A DNA stretch of 64,000 nucleotides from Thalassolituus marinus (GCF_020320395.1 NZ_JAEDAH010000088.1:23161-87160), one strand, 5' to 3'. Positions 38,168-48,124 are shown, numbered from the stretch's first letter. The notes: generated from the sequence alone by a model not told the origin. Translations and numbers: made by a program.

Positions 38168-39121
38168 ATGGCGAAAACGAAAAAAGGCCGCGCAGTTTCG
38201 GGGATTGTGGTCATTAACAAGCCCCTGGGTCTTTCTTCCAATCAGGTGCTGCAGCGCGTTAAGCGCCTGTTTAATGCGCAGAAGGCCGGTCATACCGGTG
38301 CTCTGGACCCAATGGCCAGTGGTGTTTTACCCGTCTGTTTAGGTGAGGCCACCAAGTTCTCGCAGATACTGCTGGACGCTGATAAAGGCTATGAGACCAC
38401 AGCGAAGCTGGGTGAGGTGCGCTCCACCGGTGACGTTGAAGGCGAAGTGTTACGCACTGCAGCCGTCCCCGACTTGCAGAACATCGATCTCGAGTCTGTA
38501 CTTGAGCCGTTTCGCGGTGACGTCGAACAGGTGCCGCCAATGTTTTCGGCACTGAAAATGGACGGTAAGCCGCTGTATGAGCTGGCCCGTCAGGGCATGT
38601 CTGAGGCGGATATGAAGGCCGTGGCGGAAAAGAAACGCCGCGTGATCACCATCCACAGCCTTACCCTTGATGCCCAGCGTGATGACGAACTCGACCTGTC
38701 AGTGCGCTGCTCGAAAGGCACCTATATCCGTACGTTAGTAGAGGATATTGGCGACGCGCTCGGTTGTGGCGCCTACGTCAGCCGTTTGCATCGTACCCAT
38801 AGTGGGCCGTACCACAGTGGACAGATGCTGACCCTCGAACAGTTGGAAGCGCTGGCAGAGCAGGGTGCTGATGTGCTGGATGCTGTCTTGTTAGCGCCAG
38901 AAAGCGCCTTGCCGGGCTGGCCGGAAGTGCAGCTCAGTTTAGCCGAAGCGCGAAAAATGCTGCATGGACAGACGGTAAATACTGGCCTGGAGCCAAGTCC
39001 TTCTGTACAATTATGGGCCGTTGAATCGGGTATCCGTCAGTTGATCGGCATTGGCCGTATCGAAGATGGCCGGGTGATTGCCCAGCGACTGATGCAGGTA
39101 ACCTTACCTGATGCAGTCTGA
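38168..39121 (+). CDS. truB: tRNA pseudouridine-55 synthase
   Basis: 317-residue TruB that makes pseudouridine 55 in the tRNA T loop. The catalytic Asp lies in AGHTGALDPMASGVLPVCLG; further motifs are GYETTAKLGEVRSTGD and CSKGTYIRTLVEDIGDALG. A C-terminal PUA-like segment ends the protein. It lies just after rbfA. Confidence 0.97.
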   Translation: MAKTKKGRAVSGIVVINKPLGLSSNQVLQRVKRLFNAQKAGHTGALDPMASGVLPVCLGEATKFSQILLDADKGYETTAKLGEVRSTGDVEGEVLRTAAVPDLQNIDLESVLEPFRGDVEQVPPMFSALKMDGKPLYELARQGMSEADMKAVAEKKRRVITIHSLTLDAQRDDELDLSVRCSKGTYIRTLVEDIGDALGCGAYVSRLHRTHSGPYHSGQMLTLEQLEALAEQGADVLDAVLLAPESALPGWPEVQLSLAEARKMLHGQTVNTGLEPSPSVQLWAVESGIRQLIGIGRIEDGRVIAQRLMQVTLPDAV

Positions 39122-39156
39122 AACCGTTTCAACCGTGTCTATGACACGCACATCCC

Positions 39157-39223
39157 ACTGTTAATGTGCACGGTGGCGATGATTTTTTAACAGTCAGGTT
39201 CGCCTGATGCACATTAACCGGAG
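39157..39223 (+). promoter_or_regulatory. rpsO leader with mutually exclusive hairpins
   Basis: ACTGTTAA (39157-39164) can pair with TTAACAGT (39187-39194). TTAATGTGCA (39161-39170) can instead pair with TGCACATTAA (39208-39217), which ends just before the GGAG ribosome site. The two stems share TTAA, so only one can form at a time. Confidence 0.6.
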
Positions 39224-39231
39224 TATTAAAG

Positions 39232-39501
39232 ATGGCATTATCTGCTGCTCAGAAAGCTGAGATTGTAAAAGAGTACCAAGTTGCTGAAGGCGACACTGGT
39301 TCTCCTGAAGTTCAGGTTGCACTGCTGACCCACAACATCGTTGGCCTGCAGGACCACTTCAAAGCGCACGGTAAAGATCACCACTCTCGTCGTGGTCTGA
39401 TCCGCATGGTTAACCAGCGTCGTAAGCTGCTGGACTACCTGAAGCGTAAAGATGCAAACCGTTACACCGCTCTGATCGGTCGTCTGGGTCTGCGTCGCTA
39501 A
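39232..39501 (+). CDS. rpsO: 30S ribosomal protein S15
   Basis: 89-residue S15 that binds the central domain of 16S rRNA early in assembly. Conserved: [40 protein letters not shown] and [16 protein letters not shown] lies 8 bases upstream. It is followed by a terminator and pnp, the usual rpsO-pnp order. S15 represses its own mRNA in many bacteria by binding its leader. Confidence 0.98.
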   Translation: MALSAAQKAEIVKEYQVAEGDTGSPEVQVALLTHNIVGLQDHFKAHGKDHHSRRGLIRMVNQRRKLLDYLKRKDANRYTALIGRLGLRR

Positions 39502-39513
39502 GATCTCATCTGC

Positions 39514-39540
39514 AGCAAAAGCCCTACGGGGCTTTTGTTG
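39514..39540 (+). terminator. rpsO terminator
   Basis: CAAAAGCCC-TAC-GGGGCTTTTG hairpin followed by TTG. Confidence 0.8.
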
Positions 39541-39622
39541 TATCTGGCCTTCTGCCATTTCTGCTCTTATTAAATCTACCTGCCGCGCTGTGGTGCCAAC
39601 CCCACACTGATTCGGATGTGGT

Positions 39623-39678
39623 GGTGCTTCTAATCATTGGCTTTCCCGTTCAGGCGAGAGTCCATGCTTAGAAGCACC
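39623..39678 (+). promoter_or_regulatory. pnp leader hairpin, RNase III-type
   Basis: Perfect 11-bp inverted repeat GGTGCTTCTAA / TTAGAAGCACC around a 34-base loop, 42 bases before pnp. In E. coli a leader stem is cut by RNase III and then allows PNPase to repress its own mRNA. Confidence 0.6.
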
Positions 39679-39719
39679 GGCAGTCAGCAGGAAACTTTGT
39701 TTACATAAGGAAATATTGA

Positions 39720-41828
39720 ATGAGCAATATCCCTGTTGCTAAGACCAAAACGTTTGAATTCGGCGGTCAGACCGTCACTCTGGAAACTGGCCGTATCGCC
39801 CGTCAGGCCGACGGTGCTGTGCTGGCTACTATCGGTAAAACTCAGGTTCTGGCGACTGTTGTAGCCGCTAAAACCACCAAGCCTGGTCAGGACTTCTTCC
39901 CGCTGTCCGTTCACTACCAGGAAAAAATGTACGCTGCAGGCCGTATCCCGGGTGGTTACCTGAAGCGTGAAGGTCGTCCTTCTGAAAAAGAAACCCTGAC
40001 TTCCCGTCTGATCGACCGTCCTATCCGTCCTCTGTTCCCGGAAGGCTTCCTGAACGAAGTTCAGGTGATTCCTACTGTTATGGCATCTGAGAAAGGCGTT
40101 GATCCTGATATCTGTGCCATGATCGCTGTATCTGCAGCGCTGGCAGTATCTGGTGTTCCTTTCAACGGTCCTATCGGTGCAGCCCGTGTTGGTTTCACTG
40201 ACGACGACGGTTACATGCTGAACCCAACCGATGCTCAGCTGGCTGATTCTCTGCTGGACATGGTAGTTGCCGGTACTAAAGACGCGGTTCTGATGGTTGA
40301 ATCTGAAGCCGACGAACTGACCGAAGACGAAATGCTGGGTGCGGTTCTGTTCGCACACAAAGGTTTCCAGAGCGCGATCACTGCCATCAATGAGTGGACT
40401 GCTGAGCTGGGTGTACAGCGTTGGGACTGGACTGCGCCAGAGCAGAACAAGCCTCTGTACGAAGCAGTAAAAGCTGAAACTGCTGCTGCAATCGGCGACG
40501 CGTACACCATCTCTGACAAGATGGCTCGTTACGGCAAGCTGGACGAAATCAAAGCTGCTGCTGTTGAAAAACTGGTCGCTGCTGAAGGCGAAGAAGGCTT
40601 CAGCAAAGACGAAGTTGTCGACATGATCGGTGAACTGAAGTATGAAGTAGTACGTCAGCGCGTAATCGACGGTGCTCCACGTATCGACGGTCGTGACAAC
40701 GACACCGTACGTCCTCTGACCATCGAAACCGGTGTACTGAAGACCACTCACGGTTCTGCGATCTTCACCCGTGGTGAAACTCAGGCCATCGTTGCGACCA
40801 CACTGGGTTCTGCCCGTGACGCACAGATGATCGACTTCCTGCACGGTACTCAGACTGATCCGTTCCTGTTCCACTACAACTTCCCTCCATTCTCTGTAGG
40901 TGAAGCTGGTCGTATGGGTTCTCCGGGTCGTCGTGAAATTGGTCACGGTCGCCTGGCCCGTCGTGGTGTTCAGGCAATGATGCCAACTCAGGAAGAATTC
41001 CCGTACACCGTTCGTGTGGTTTCTGAAATCACTGAATCCAACGGTTCTTCTTCTATGGCGTCTGTATGTGGTGCTTCCCTGGCACTGATGGACGCTGGTG
41101 TGCCGATCAAAGCACCAGTTGCTGGTATCGCCATGGGTCTGGTTAAAGAAGGCGACAAGTTTGCTGTTCTGACCGACATTCTGGGTGACGAAGATCACCT
41201 GGGTGACATGGACTTTAAAGTAGCCGGTACTGACGAAGGTATCACTGCTCTGCAGATGGATATCAAGATCGAAGGTATCACTGAAGAGATCATGGAAATC
41301 GCTCTGGAAAAAGCCAAGGCCGCGCGTCTGAGCATCCTGAACGACATGAACAAAGTCATTGCAGAACCACGTAAAGAGCTGTCTGAAAACGCTCCTACTA
41401 TGACTGCGATGAAGATCCCGTCCGACAAGATCCGTGAAGTAATCGGTAAAGGCGGCGCGACTATCCGTGACATCACCGAGAAGACTGGCGCTTCTGTGGA
41501 TATCGATGACAACGGCGACATCAAGATCTTCGCAACCGACAAAGCTTCTGCTGACGCTGCAAAAGCGATGATCGAAGCCATCACTGCTGAAATCGAAGTG
41601 GGTACTACCTACACCGGTAAAGTAAGCAAGATCGTTGATTTCGGTGCTTTCATCACCGTACTGCCAGGCAAAGACGGCCTGCTGCACATTTCTCAGATCA
41701 GTGAAGAGCGTGTTGAAAACGTGACTGACTATCTGCAGGAAGGTCAGACCGTTAACGTACTGGTCGCAGACGTTGATCCGAAAGGTCGCGTTAAGCTGAC
41801 CATGAAGGGTGTTGAACAGCCAGCCTGA
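39720..41828 (+). CDS. pnp: polyribonucleotide nucleotidyltransferase (PNPase)
   Basis: 702-residue 3'-5' phosphorolytic exoribonuclease of the degradosome. Two RNase PH-like domains flank an all-helical segment; the second carries [19 protein letters not shown] and the active-site region [22 protein letters not shown] domain ([19 protein letters not shown]) and an S1 domain ([20 protein letters not shown]) end the protein. The leader has an RNase III-type stem. The opposite strand is open over nearly 2 kb here, but only as a composition effect. Confidence 0.98.
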   Translation: MSNIPVAKTKTFEFGGQTVTLETGRIARQADGAVLATIGKTQVLATVVAAKTTKPGQDFFPLSVHYQEKMYAAGRIPGGYLKREGRPSEKETLTSRLIDRPIRPLFPEGFLNEVQVIPTVMASEKGVDPDICAMIAVSAALAVSGVPFNGPIGAARVGFTDDDGYMLNPTDAQLADSLLDMVVAGTKDAVLMVESEADELTEDEMLGAVLFAHKGFQSAITAINEWTAELGVQRWDWTAPEQNKPLYEAVKAETAAAIGDAYTISDKMARYGKLDEIKAAAVEKLVAAEGEEGFSKDEVVDMIGELKYEVVRQRVIDGAPRIDGRDNDTVRPLTIETGVLKTTHGSAIFTRGETQAIVATTLGSARDAQMIDFLHGTQTDPFLFHYNFPPFSVGEAGRMGSPGRREIGHGRLARRGVQAMMPTQEEFPYTVRVVSEITESNGSSSMASVCGASLALMDAGVPIKAPVAGIAMGLVKEGDKFAVLTDILGDEDHLGDMDFKVAGTDEGITALQMDIKIEGITEEIMEIALEKAKAARLSILNDMNKVIAEPRKELSENAPTMTAMKIPSDKIREVIGKGGATIRDITEKTGASVDIDDNGDIKIFATDKASADAAKAMIEAITAEIEVGTTYTGKVSKIVDFGAFITVLPGKDGLLHISQISEERVENVTDYLQEGQTVNVLVADVDPKGRVKLTMKGVEQPA

Positions 41829-41845
41829 TTCAGCCCTGATTAAAG

Positions 41846-41872
41846 AAACCGCCTTCGGGCGGTTTTTTTATG
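41846..41872 (+). terminator. pnp terminator
   Basis: AAACCGCC-TTC-GGGCGGTTT hairpin with T7. Confidence 0.9.
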
Positions 41873-41957
41873 TCTGCAACTTGCCCAGTCAGAAGCAAAA
41901 TCATTGTTAACAGCTAAAATTCAGATATTCGAGATGCACACATAAGGAATGAGGCTG

Positions 41958-42938
41958 ATGAAAGCTGTAACTAAATATGGAGCGCCGCTGGCCTTTGCAA
42001 TTTTGTTAGGTGCTTGCGGAGGTGACGATAGCGGCACTGGAAACACTATCGAGGCAATTGAATATTCAGGTAATAACTCAGCTGCTAGCCTGAGCGCTGA
42101 TAATCAGGGGGTATATGCGACAAGTTCTGCTGAGGTTGTTGCAAAATCCATAGCAGCAAATGTATCTGATGACCCTATGGATAATTTGCCAATAGCTGCT
42201 GTAAGTCGTGTCAGTTCTGATCAGAAAGCATTGCTTAAGCAAGCTGTAGGGTCCGTTCTGGAGTACACGCTTGAAGGCTTGCCAATCGCAGCAACTCAGA
42301 ATGACACAGGTGATTGTGGAGGCGCTGCATCAATGTCCGGCAGCGAGTCAAAGGCAACCATTGTTTACAGCGATTACTGCTTTTATGACTTATACGGCGA
42401 CGTTGTTTATGCCGACGGGAGCTTGTCTTATGTTTATTCCTCCAGTGGGGATATCGAGATCGTTACGTATCGGTTCTCCGATTTCACCATAAGTTACGAC
42501 GAGGAGAGTTCCACATTAAATGGTGGCATGACTGACCATTACAAATGGAGTGAGTCTGATAAAGAATATTACAGCGTATATTCCAGTTGGAATTATTCGG
42601 TAACGCAAAATGGTGTTACTCAGCAGTACTCAGGCACAATAGAGTGCAGTAGTGTGGCTGCCAGTAGCTGCGAATACGATGAGCAGATTCAGGGCTCCCA
42701 TGGTGAGGTGTATCAGCTATCTGACCTGTATGTATATGACGGTGACTCCTACTACACAGTTGAAGCGACTTTCTACCACCCTGAATACGGTTACGTTGAT
42801 CTCGAAGCAAGCAATATTACGCTGTGCTCAGATGGTTCTGTTGGTGATGGCACGATCATTCTGGAAGATAACTCCGGCACCACCATGACTGTAACCTTTA
42901 ACGGCTGTGGTTCTTCTCCGACGGTAACGCTAAACTAA
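41958..42938 (+). CDS. predicted lipoprotein, Ser/Tyr/Asp-rich
   Basis: 326 residues. A signal peptide (MKAVTKYGAPLAFAILLGAC) ends in the lipobox LGAC, so it should be lipid-anchored in the cell envelope. The remainder is rich in Ser, Tyr, Asp and Gly with repeated beta-like YxxS/YSS patterns and about four Cys pairs. I do not recognise a family. ATG 41958 is preferred over 41949 because the AAGGA is too close to the latter. It is followed after 6 bases by a beta-barrel-like gene, so the two are probably co-transcribed. Confidence 0.7.
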   Translation: MKAVTKYGAPLAFAILLGACGGDDSGTGNTIEAIEYSGNNSAASLSADNQGVYATSSAEVVAKSIAANVSDDPMDNLPIAAVSRVSSDQKALLKQAVGSVLEYTLEGLPIAATQNDTGDCGGAASMSGSESKATIVYSDYCFYDLYGDVVYADGSLSYVYSSSGDIEIVTYRFSDFTISYDEESSTLNGGMTDHYKWSESDKEYYSVYSSWNYSVTQNGVTQQYSGTIECSSVAASSCEYDEQIQGSHGEVYQLSDLYVYDGDSYYTVEATFYHPEYGYVDLEASNITLCSDGSVGDGTIILEDNSGTTMTVTFNGCGSSPTVTLN

Positions 42939-42944
42939 CTCTCT

Positions 42945-43751
42945 ATGAGAGCAGTGTTTCTGAAAGCCGGTTGCTGCGTTGCAGTAGCCGGTTTTTTCGT
43001 ATTCAGTCATCTGGCCAATGGTCTGCAGCTGGAATTAGCAGCAGGGCAGGACCGCTGGTTGTATAAAGAATTCTCCCTGATAGGCAGTGAACTCGATCGA
43101 GAGCAGGGCTGGCTGCCCGTGCTGGCGCTGGCGACTACGCACGAGCTTCTTCCAGAGCACAGCCTGGAGCTGACCTTTCAGCGCTCAGCAGGCCCTTTAC
43201 AGTATCGCGGCTCGACACAAAATGGACAGACGCTGGCGACAGGCACGCAGGAAACAGAATTTGAACTTTCTGCTGTGTGGCAGTGGCAGCTACTGGATCA
43301 CTGGTCGCTTGATGCTGGCCTGAGCCAATGGCGCTGGTTCCGCGATATTCAAGCTACGGCTATTACTCAGGCGCTATCCGAACGTTATGACAGCTATGGC
43401 CCATTGCTCGGACTTCGCTATCAACGTGGTTTGGCCAATGTTCACGTCGAAGTATCCGCTCACTATCAATACTGGACCGGCGCCAATATGCGCATGGATC
43501 TGCGGGCGCAGGGCTATGGCTATGTGGATATTCCCATGCCTGACGGTCGGGCGTTTAAGGCTGTGATACAGCTTACCAAGCCGCTATCGCGCCAATGGGA
43601 TATGGGGTTTGAATACCAGCTTAGCTGGCGGACCTTTCCATGGTCAGATGATGTCGCGGCCAGTAACGGTTTCCGTACTATCTATCTGGCGGAACCAGAA
43701 TCGGAAGACTTTCGCCATGGTTATCGGCTGCTGTTCAGGCGCCATTGGTAG
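42945..43751 (+). CDS. predicted outer-membrane beta-barrel protein
   Basis: 268 residues with a signal peptide (residues 1-25, ending in HLANG) and alternating hydrophobic/polar strands typical of a small outer-membrane barrel (ELSAVWQWQLLDHWSLDAGL, VHVEVSAHYQYWTG, WDMGFEYQLSWRTF). It ends in the aromatic residue Trp, as barrels often do. No named family recognised. It is immediately downstream of the lipoprotein gene and followed by a converging small gene. Confidence 0.6.
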   Translation: MRAVFLKAGCCVAVAGFFVFSHLANGLQLELAAGQDRWLYKEFSLIGSELDREQGWLPVLALATTHELLPEHSLELTFQRSAGPLQYRGSTQNGQTLATGTQETEFELSAVWQWQLLDHWSLDAGLSQWRWFRDIQATAITQALSERYDSYGPLLGLRYQRGLANVHVEVSAHYQYWTGANMRMDLRAQGYGYVDIPMPDGRAFKAVIQLTKPLSRQWDMGFEYQLSWRTFPWSDDVAASNGFRTIYLAEPESEDFRHGYRLLFRRHW

Positions 43752-43804
43752 GTTTCTGAAGGTCGTCTGACAGGGTTGGGTCGGTCAGGTCTGGTGAGCT
43801 CAGC

Positions 43805-44080
43805 TCAGGCGTACAGGTCGAGGAAGCGGCCGCGGCTTTGTTCTTCACCGGTCATCTGGCTGACCTCGGCAAATGGTCGTGTAGATTCATCACTGTTCAG
43901 TGCCTGTTGCCGTTGCTGCTGACGGGATAAATCGTTGTCATCCGGGTAAGCCGGAATAAACTCCGCTTCGCGCGATGCCCGCAGGGGCTCACTTTCCTGC
44001 AGGCGTGTACGTGCTTCAGGCTGGGGTGCAGAAACCGGAGTCAGCAGCGTGTATACAGGGTTCTGGAAGCGAGTATCCAT
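43805..44080 (-). CDS. hypothetical protein, 91 aa
   Basis: Small hydrophilic, Gln/Arg/Glu-rich protein (MDTRFQNPVYTLLTPVSA ... GRFLDLYA) with no signal peptide or membrane segment. I do not recognise it. ATG at 44080 is chosen; a GTG at 44092 is possible. It lies between the barrel gene and a PhzF-like gene with its own strand on the same side as the latter. Likely disordered in the middle. Whether it is expressed is uncertain. Confidence 0.45.
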   Translation of the reverse strand: MDTRFQNPVYTLLTPVSAPQPEARTRLQESEPLRASREAEFIPAYPDDNDLSRQQQRQQALNSDESTRPFAEVSQMTGEEQSRGRFLDLYA

Positions 44081-44177
44081 GGCATGATCCACAGGGCGTT
44101 GAGCTAACTATAGCCGCGCAGATCCGTGCCGTCTTCTGCCATTATTCCGGCACAGTTTTTCGTCGGATTTCTGCCGT

Positions 44178-44987
44178 TCAGGGCAGAAAAATACTGCCTT
44201 GCAGGTACAGAAAAACCCGTCCGCCAATCAGTATTCGCTCGCCTTCACGGCGCAGTGCCACATCGCCACCACGGGCAGAACACTGCCATGCCTGTAACTG
44301 CTCCTGGTTAAAGTGCTCCGCCCATAATGGCATCAGGCTGCAGAAGGACGAACCGGTTACCGGGTCTTCATCAATACCCTGAGCCGGAGCAAAAAAGCGG
44401 CTGATAAAGTCGTAGCCGGGCGAATGACTGGCAGCTGTAACAACCAGAGCAAAGGTGTCCAGTGTCGCAATGGCTGAAAGGTCTGGCTGGCATTGCTGAA
44501 CCTCCTGCTCTGAGGCGACAACCGCAATCAGATCGCGCGCCTGGTGCAGGCTGATCACGGGGGCGGCAATGATGTCGCTGATACGCTGACGCAATACTTC
44601 GTCGTTGACTGCTGCCGGCGGGCGCGCCGGGAAATCCAGCCACAATACGTCGTCGTCGACAGAGGCCTTAACGGCTAAGCTGCCAACCTGACAGTGAAAC
44701 GGGATTTCCAGACGGTCGTCGCCACGCAGGCGAATTACATGGGCCGCGGCCAGTGTTGCGTGGCCACACAAATCGACTTCGGTGGATGGGGTAAACCAGC
44801 GGATGTCATAGCAGCCGTTGTTATCAACGTAGAATGCTGTTTCCGCTAAATTATTTTCAGCGGCGATGGCCTGCATCCGGGCATCGCTCAACCACTCACT
44901 GAGAGGTACCACAGCAGCAGGATTACCGGAGAAATTGCCGGAGGTCTGTCGCACAAATGCGTCTACCTGATAGATATCGAGCTGCAT
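44178..44987 (-). CDS. PhzF-family isomerase/epimerase-like protein
   Basis: 269 residues of the PhzF/diaminopimelate-epimerase fold. The N-terminal half contains QVDAFVRQTSGNFSGNPAAV, the catalytic Glu region NNLAETAFYV, and RWFTPSTEVDLCGHATLAAA; the C-terminal half has DFISRFFAPAQGIDEDPVTG. PhzF proteins isomerise small metabolites; most homologues have unknown substrates. The start at 44987 (MQLDIYQVDAF) matches the family; the longer frame to 45044 is rejected. Confidence 0.88.
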   Translation of the reverse strand: MQLDIYQVDAFVRQTSGNFSGNPAAVVPLSEWLSDARMQAIAAENNLAETAFYVDNNGCYDIRWFTPSTEVDLCGHATLAAAHVIRLRGDDRLEIPFHCQVGSLAVKASVDDDVLWLDFPARPPAAVNDEVLRQRISDIIAAPVISLHQARDLIAVVASEQEVQQCQPDLSAIATLDTFALVVTAASHSPGYDFISRFFAPAQGIDEDPVTGSSFCSLMPLWAEHFNQEQLQAWQCSARGGDVALRREGERILIGGRVFLYLQGSIFLP

Positions 44988-45084
44988 GCTGCCACCACTG
45001 AGGAATAAAGCAGGCAGTGTGCGGGAAAAAAAAGAGCTGCACAATGGCAGCTCTTATTGCGACGTTTTTTCTGATAGAAAAAGC

Positions 45085-46452
45085 TCAGAGCAGTGCGATA
45101 TCCAGATATTCCGGAACCTCGACATTCCAGCCGAATTCATCCTGCAGATGCAGGCGCATGCAGTCTGCCGCACAGCTTTCACCATGAGTAATAAATACTT
45201 TCGTTGGCTTGCCTGGCATCTTTTTCAGCCAGTCGCTGATTTCACGATAGTCACCGTGGCTGGAAAGTGCCTGCAGATTAGCGACTTCTGCTTTAACCGG
45301 GAAATACTGACCATGGATTTTAATATGATCAGCACCATTAGTGAGGGAGTCGCCGCGGGTACCGGCAGCCTGATACCCCAGGAATAGTACTGAGTTGCGC
45401 GCATCACCCACCAGGGTTTTTAAATGATGCAGAACCCGGCCGCCACTCGCCATGCCGCTGGCAGAAATGATAATGCCCGGATATTTGCGGTTATTCAGTT
45501 CGATGGACTCTTCTACCGTTTTCACATAGTGGGTTATGTGGTCCATCTTTTCACAGTCTTCTTTACTCAGCTTATGTTCATCGTGAAGGCTGAAAAAGAT
45601 TTCTGTGGCGCGAATAGCCATCGGACTGTTGAGGTAAACCGGCATGGTAGGAATACGATTCTGCTCGAGCAATTTCTGCAGAATATGAATCACCAGCTGT
45701 GCGCGGCCGACGGCAAAGGCTGGCATTAACACAATGCCACCGCGGGCAGCGGTACGGTTTACCACGTCTGCAATGGCTTGCTCTGCATCGATCTCTTCAT
45801 GCAGACGATTACCGTAGGTTGATTCCACGACCAGATAATCCGTCGCTGCCAGAGGTTTGGGCGGATACATAATCATGTCGTTGGAACGGCCAACATCACC
45901 GGTGAAGGTAATACTTTTGCCCTGATATTCCAGGCGAATGGCGCAGGCACCGAGAATATGGCCCGTCGGGGTGAAGGTCGCAGTCATACCTCCGGGTAAC
46001 TCCAGCGTGTCGCTGGTTGCTATGTGGCGAAACTGCTTCAGTACCTTACGTGCATCATCTTCGGTATACAGCGCTTCGGCTGGCTCATGTTTGCTGAAAC
46101 GCTTTTTATTGGCGTATTTAGCGTCTTCTTCCTGCAGATAACCCGCATCGGGCAATAACACTTTGCACAGGGCGTGGGTGCCTTCCGAGCAATAAATCGG
46201 ACCGTGAAAACCACGTTTCATCAGCGCAGGTAAAAAACCAGAGTGGTCGATATGCGCATGGGTCAGCAGCACAGCATCAACGTTATCGGCGTGGAACGGC
46301 AGTTCCGTCCAGTTGCGGCGGCGAACATTCTTAATGCCCTGAAACAGACCGCAATCGATCAGCAGTTTATAGCGGTCGTACTTCACCAGATATTTGGAGC
46401 CGGTTACGGTGCCGGTTGCACCAATAAACTGAACCTGAAACGGAGCCTGCAT
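45085..46452 (-). CDS. MBL-fold beta-CASP RNA-processing metallohydrolase
   Basis: 455-residue beta-lactamase-fold protein with the beta-CASP and RNA-specificity parts. Zinc motifs: LLTHAHIDHSGFLPAL (HxHxDH), PTGHILGACAI, and FTGDVGRSND. Then comes VLMPAFAVGRAQLVIHIL of the beta-CASP domain, and the C-terminal SHGDYREISDWL and KVFITHGE of the RNA-metabolising (RMMBL) tail. This family contains endo/exoribonucleases such as TTHA0252. It is divergent from the AMP phosphorylase gene across 148 bases, which hints that it supplies RNA-derived nucleotides (inference). Confidence 0.88.
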   Translation of the reverse strand: MQAPFQVQFIGATGTVTGSKYLVKYDRYKLLIDCGLFQGIKNVRRRNWTELPFHADNVDAVLLTHAHIDHSGFLPALMKRGFHGPIYCSEGTHALCKVLLPDAGYLQEEDAKYANKKRFSKHEPAEALYTEDDARKVLKQFRHIATSDTLELPGGMTATFTPTGHILGACAIRLEYQGKSITFTGDVGRSNDMIMYPPKPLAATDYLVVESTYGNRLHEEIDAEQAIADVVNRTAARGGIVLMPAFAVGRAQLVIHILQKLLEQNRIPTMPVYLNSPMAIRATEIFFSLHDEHKLSKEDCEKMDHITHYVKTVEESIELNNRKYPGIIISASGMASGGRVLHHLKTLVGDARNSVLFLGYQAAGTRGDSLTNGADHIKIHGQYFPVKAEVANLQALSSHGDYREISDWLKKMPGKPTKVFITHGESCAADCMRLHLQDEFGWNVEVPEYLDIALL

Positions 46453-46600
46453 AATTCACCCGATAAATTGCATAACACTGTGTCTCATCATGGCAGAAGA
46501 GTGTCTGCCTGCAAATTGTGGCAAGATCATTATTTGACTTACCGCAATGTGACAGACTGTTGCGAAAACTACACTGTACGCTCTTACAGCGGGCTTAAAG

Positions 46601-48118
46601 ATGGAAACAGAATTCGATTACTTACACCTGCGTCGTCTTGGCATTAATACCCATCAGGAACCTGTGGTTTATATGCGCCAGGATTGTCACGTGGCCATTT
46701 CCGAGGGCTTTTTTGCCCATAGCCGGGTCGAGGTTAAAGCCGGCCAGCGTTCCGTCATCGCGACTCTGGTTCTGGTTTGCAGCGATTTGCTGTCGCATGA
46801 ACAAGCCGGTGTCTCGGAAGCTGCCTGGCACCGGCTTGGTTGTCCGGAGGACGGCACCCAGCTGCATTTCAGTCATGCCCGCCCGGTGGACTCCATGTCC
46901 TTTGTGCGCGGTAAGCTCTATGGCCAGCCTATCAGTCAGGATGCTGCCGTTGCCATCATTACCGATATACGCGAAGGCCGTTACAGCGATATTCAGCTGG
47001 CGGCGTTTGTCACTGCCTGCGCCGGTGACCGTCTCAGCCTGGATGAAACCATCGCCATAACCCGCGCCATGGTCGACAGTGGTCAGCGTTTTGACTGGCA
47101 GTCAGAGGTGGTACTGGATAAGCACTGCGTTGGTGGTCTGCCCGGCAACCGTACCACTCCGATCGTGGTGGCGATTGTTGCTGCCAACGGTCTGACCATG
47201 CCGAAAACCTCAAGCCGCGCGATTACCTCGCCGGCCGGTACGGCCGACACTATGGAAGTGATGACCAACGTAGCGCTGAGCTTTGACCAGATGCATCAGG
47301 TGGTGGCCAGTGAAGGCTCCTGTCTGGCGTGGGGCGGCTCGGTCAGCCTGAGCCCGACCGATGATCTGGTGATCCGTGTTGAGCGTGCGCTTGATCTGGA
47401 TAGTGAAGGTCAGCTGGTGGCTTCGGTTATTTCGAAGAAAGTGGCCGCGGGTTCACGCCAGGTATTAATTGATATACCGGTCGGTCCGACGGCCAAAGTG
47501 CGTTCGCAGCATGTGGCGCAGGGGCTGAAGCAGGCACTGGAGCAAACCGGCGCGGCACTGGGGCTGGATATCCGCACCATCATTACCGACGGTTCGCAGC
47601 CGATAGGTCGTGGTATCGGCCCGGCGCTGGAAGCCCGCGATGTGTTGCAGGTGTTACGCAACGAAGTACAGGCACCGCAGGATTTGCGCGATAAATCGCT
47701 GGAAATGGCCGGCATTCTGCTCGAAATGGGTGGCAAGGCAGCGCAGGGTGAGGGCTACCTGCTGGCGGAAAAAACACTGCTCAGTGGTGCGGCGCTGGAA
47801 AAGTTTGAAAACATTTGTCGTGCTCAGGGGCGTTTTGACGAACCTGGCGTCGCTGCGCATACGCACTGTATTCGCGCTCCGCATAATGGTGTGGTGGCGT
47901 ACTTTAATAACCGATTTATTGCCCGCCTGGCGTCGCTGGCCGGAGCGCCGGATGTGAAAACTGCCGGGGTCGAGCTGCATGTAGCATTGGGTGACAGCGT
48001 TGAAGCCGGTGCACCGTTATTTACCCTGCACGCAGAAGCACCGGGTGAACTGGCGTATGCCCTCGATTTTCTCGATGGCCATACCGACGTGGTACGAATT
48101 GAAGAAGAAATGGTCTGA
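46601..48118 (+). CDS. AMP/thymidine phosphorylase family enzyme (archaeal type)
   Basis: 505 residues, about the length of archaeal AMP phosphorylase and longer than DeoA. It has an extra N-terminal beta domain (residues 1-90), the glycosyltransferase family 3 core (LDKHCVGGLPGNRTTPIVVA, MPKTSSRAITSPAGTADTME, CLAWGGSVSLSPTDDLVIRV), and a C-terminal domain with VELHVALGDSVEAGAPLFTLH. Archaeal relatives convert NMP plus phosphate to ribose-1,5-bisphosphate plus base. Activity on thymidine or AMP cannot be decided from sequence. It is followed by PRPP synthase and phosphoketolase homologues. Confidence 0.88.
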   Translation: METEFDYLHLRRLGINTHQEPVVYMRQDCHVAISEGFFAHSRVEVKAGQRSVIATLVLVCSDLLSHEQAGVSEAAWHRLGCPEDGTQLHFSHARPVDSMSFVRGKLYGQPISQDAAVAIITDIREGRYSDIQLAAFVTACAGDRLSLDETIAITRAMVDSGQRFDWQSEVVLDKHCVGGLPGNRTTPIVVAIVAANGLTMPKTSSRAITSPAGTADTMEVMTNVALSFDQMHQVVASEGSCLAWGGSVSLSPTDDLVIRVERALDLDSEGQLVASVISKKVAAGSRQVLIDIPVGPTAKVRSQHVAQGLKQALEQTGAALGLDIRTIITDGSQPIGRGIGPALEARDVLQVLRNEVQAPQDLRDKSLEMAGILLEMGGKAAQGEGYLLAEKTLLSGAALEKFENICRAQGRFDEPGVAAHTHCIRAPHNGVVAYFNNRFIARLASLAGAPDVKTAGVELHVALGDSVEAGAPLFTLHAEAPGELAYALDFLDGHTDVVRIEEEMV

Positions 48119-48124
48119 GCCATT

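Noticed and set aside
39684..41687. 667-codon open frame on the strand opposite pnp
   Set aside because: Antisense to a confident gene; its sequence is Ser/Thr/Phe/Cys-rich with no domain. It arises from the strong codon bias of pnp.
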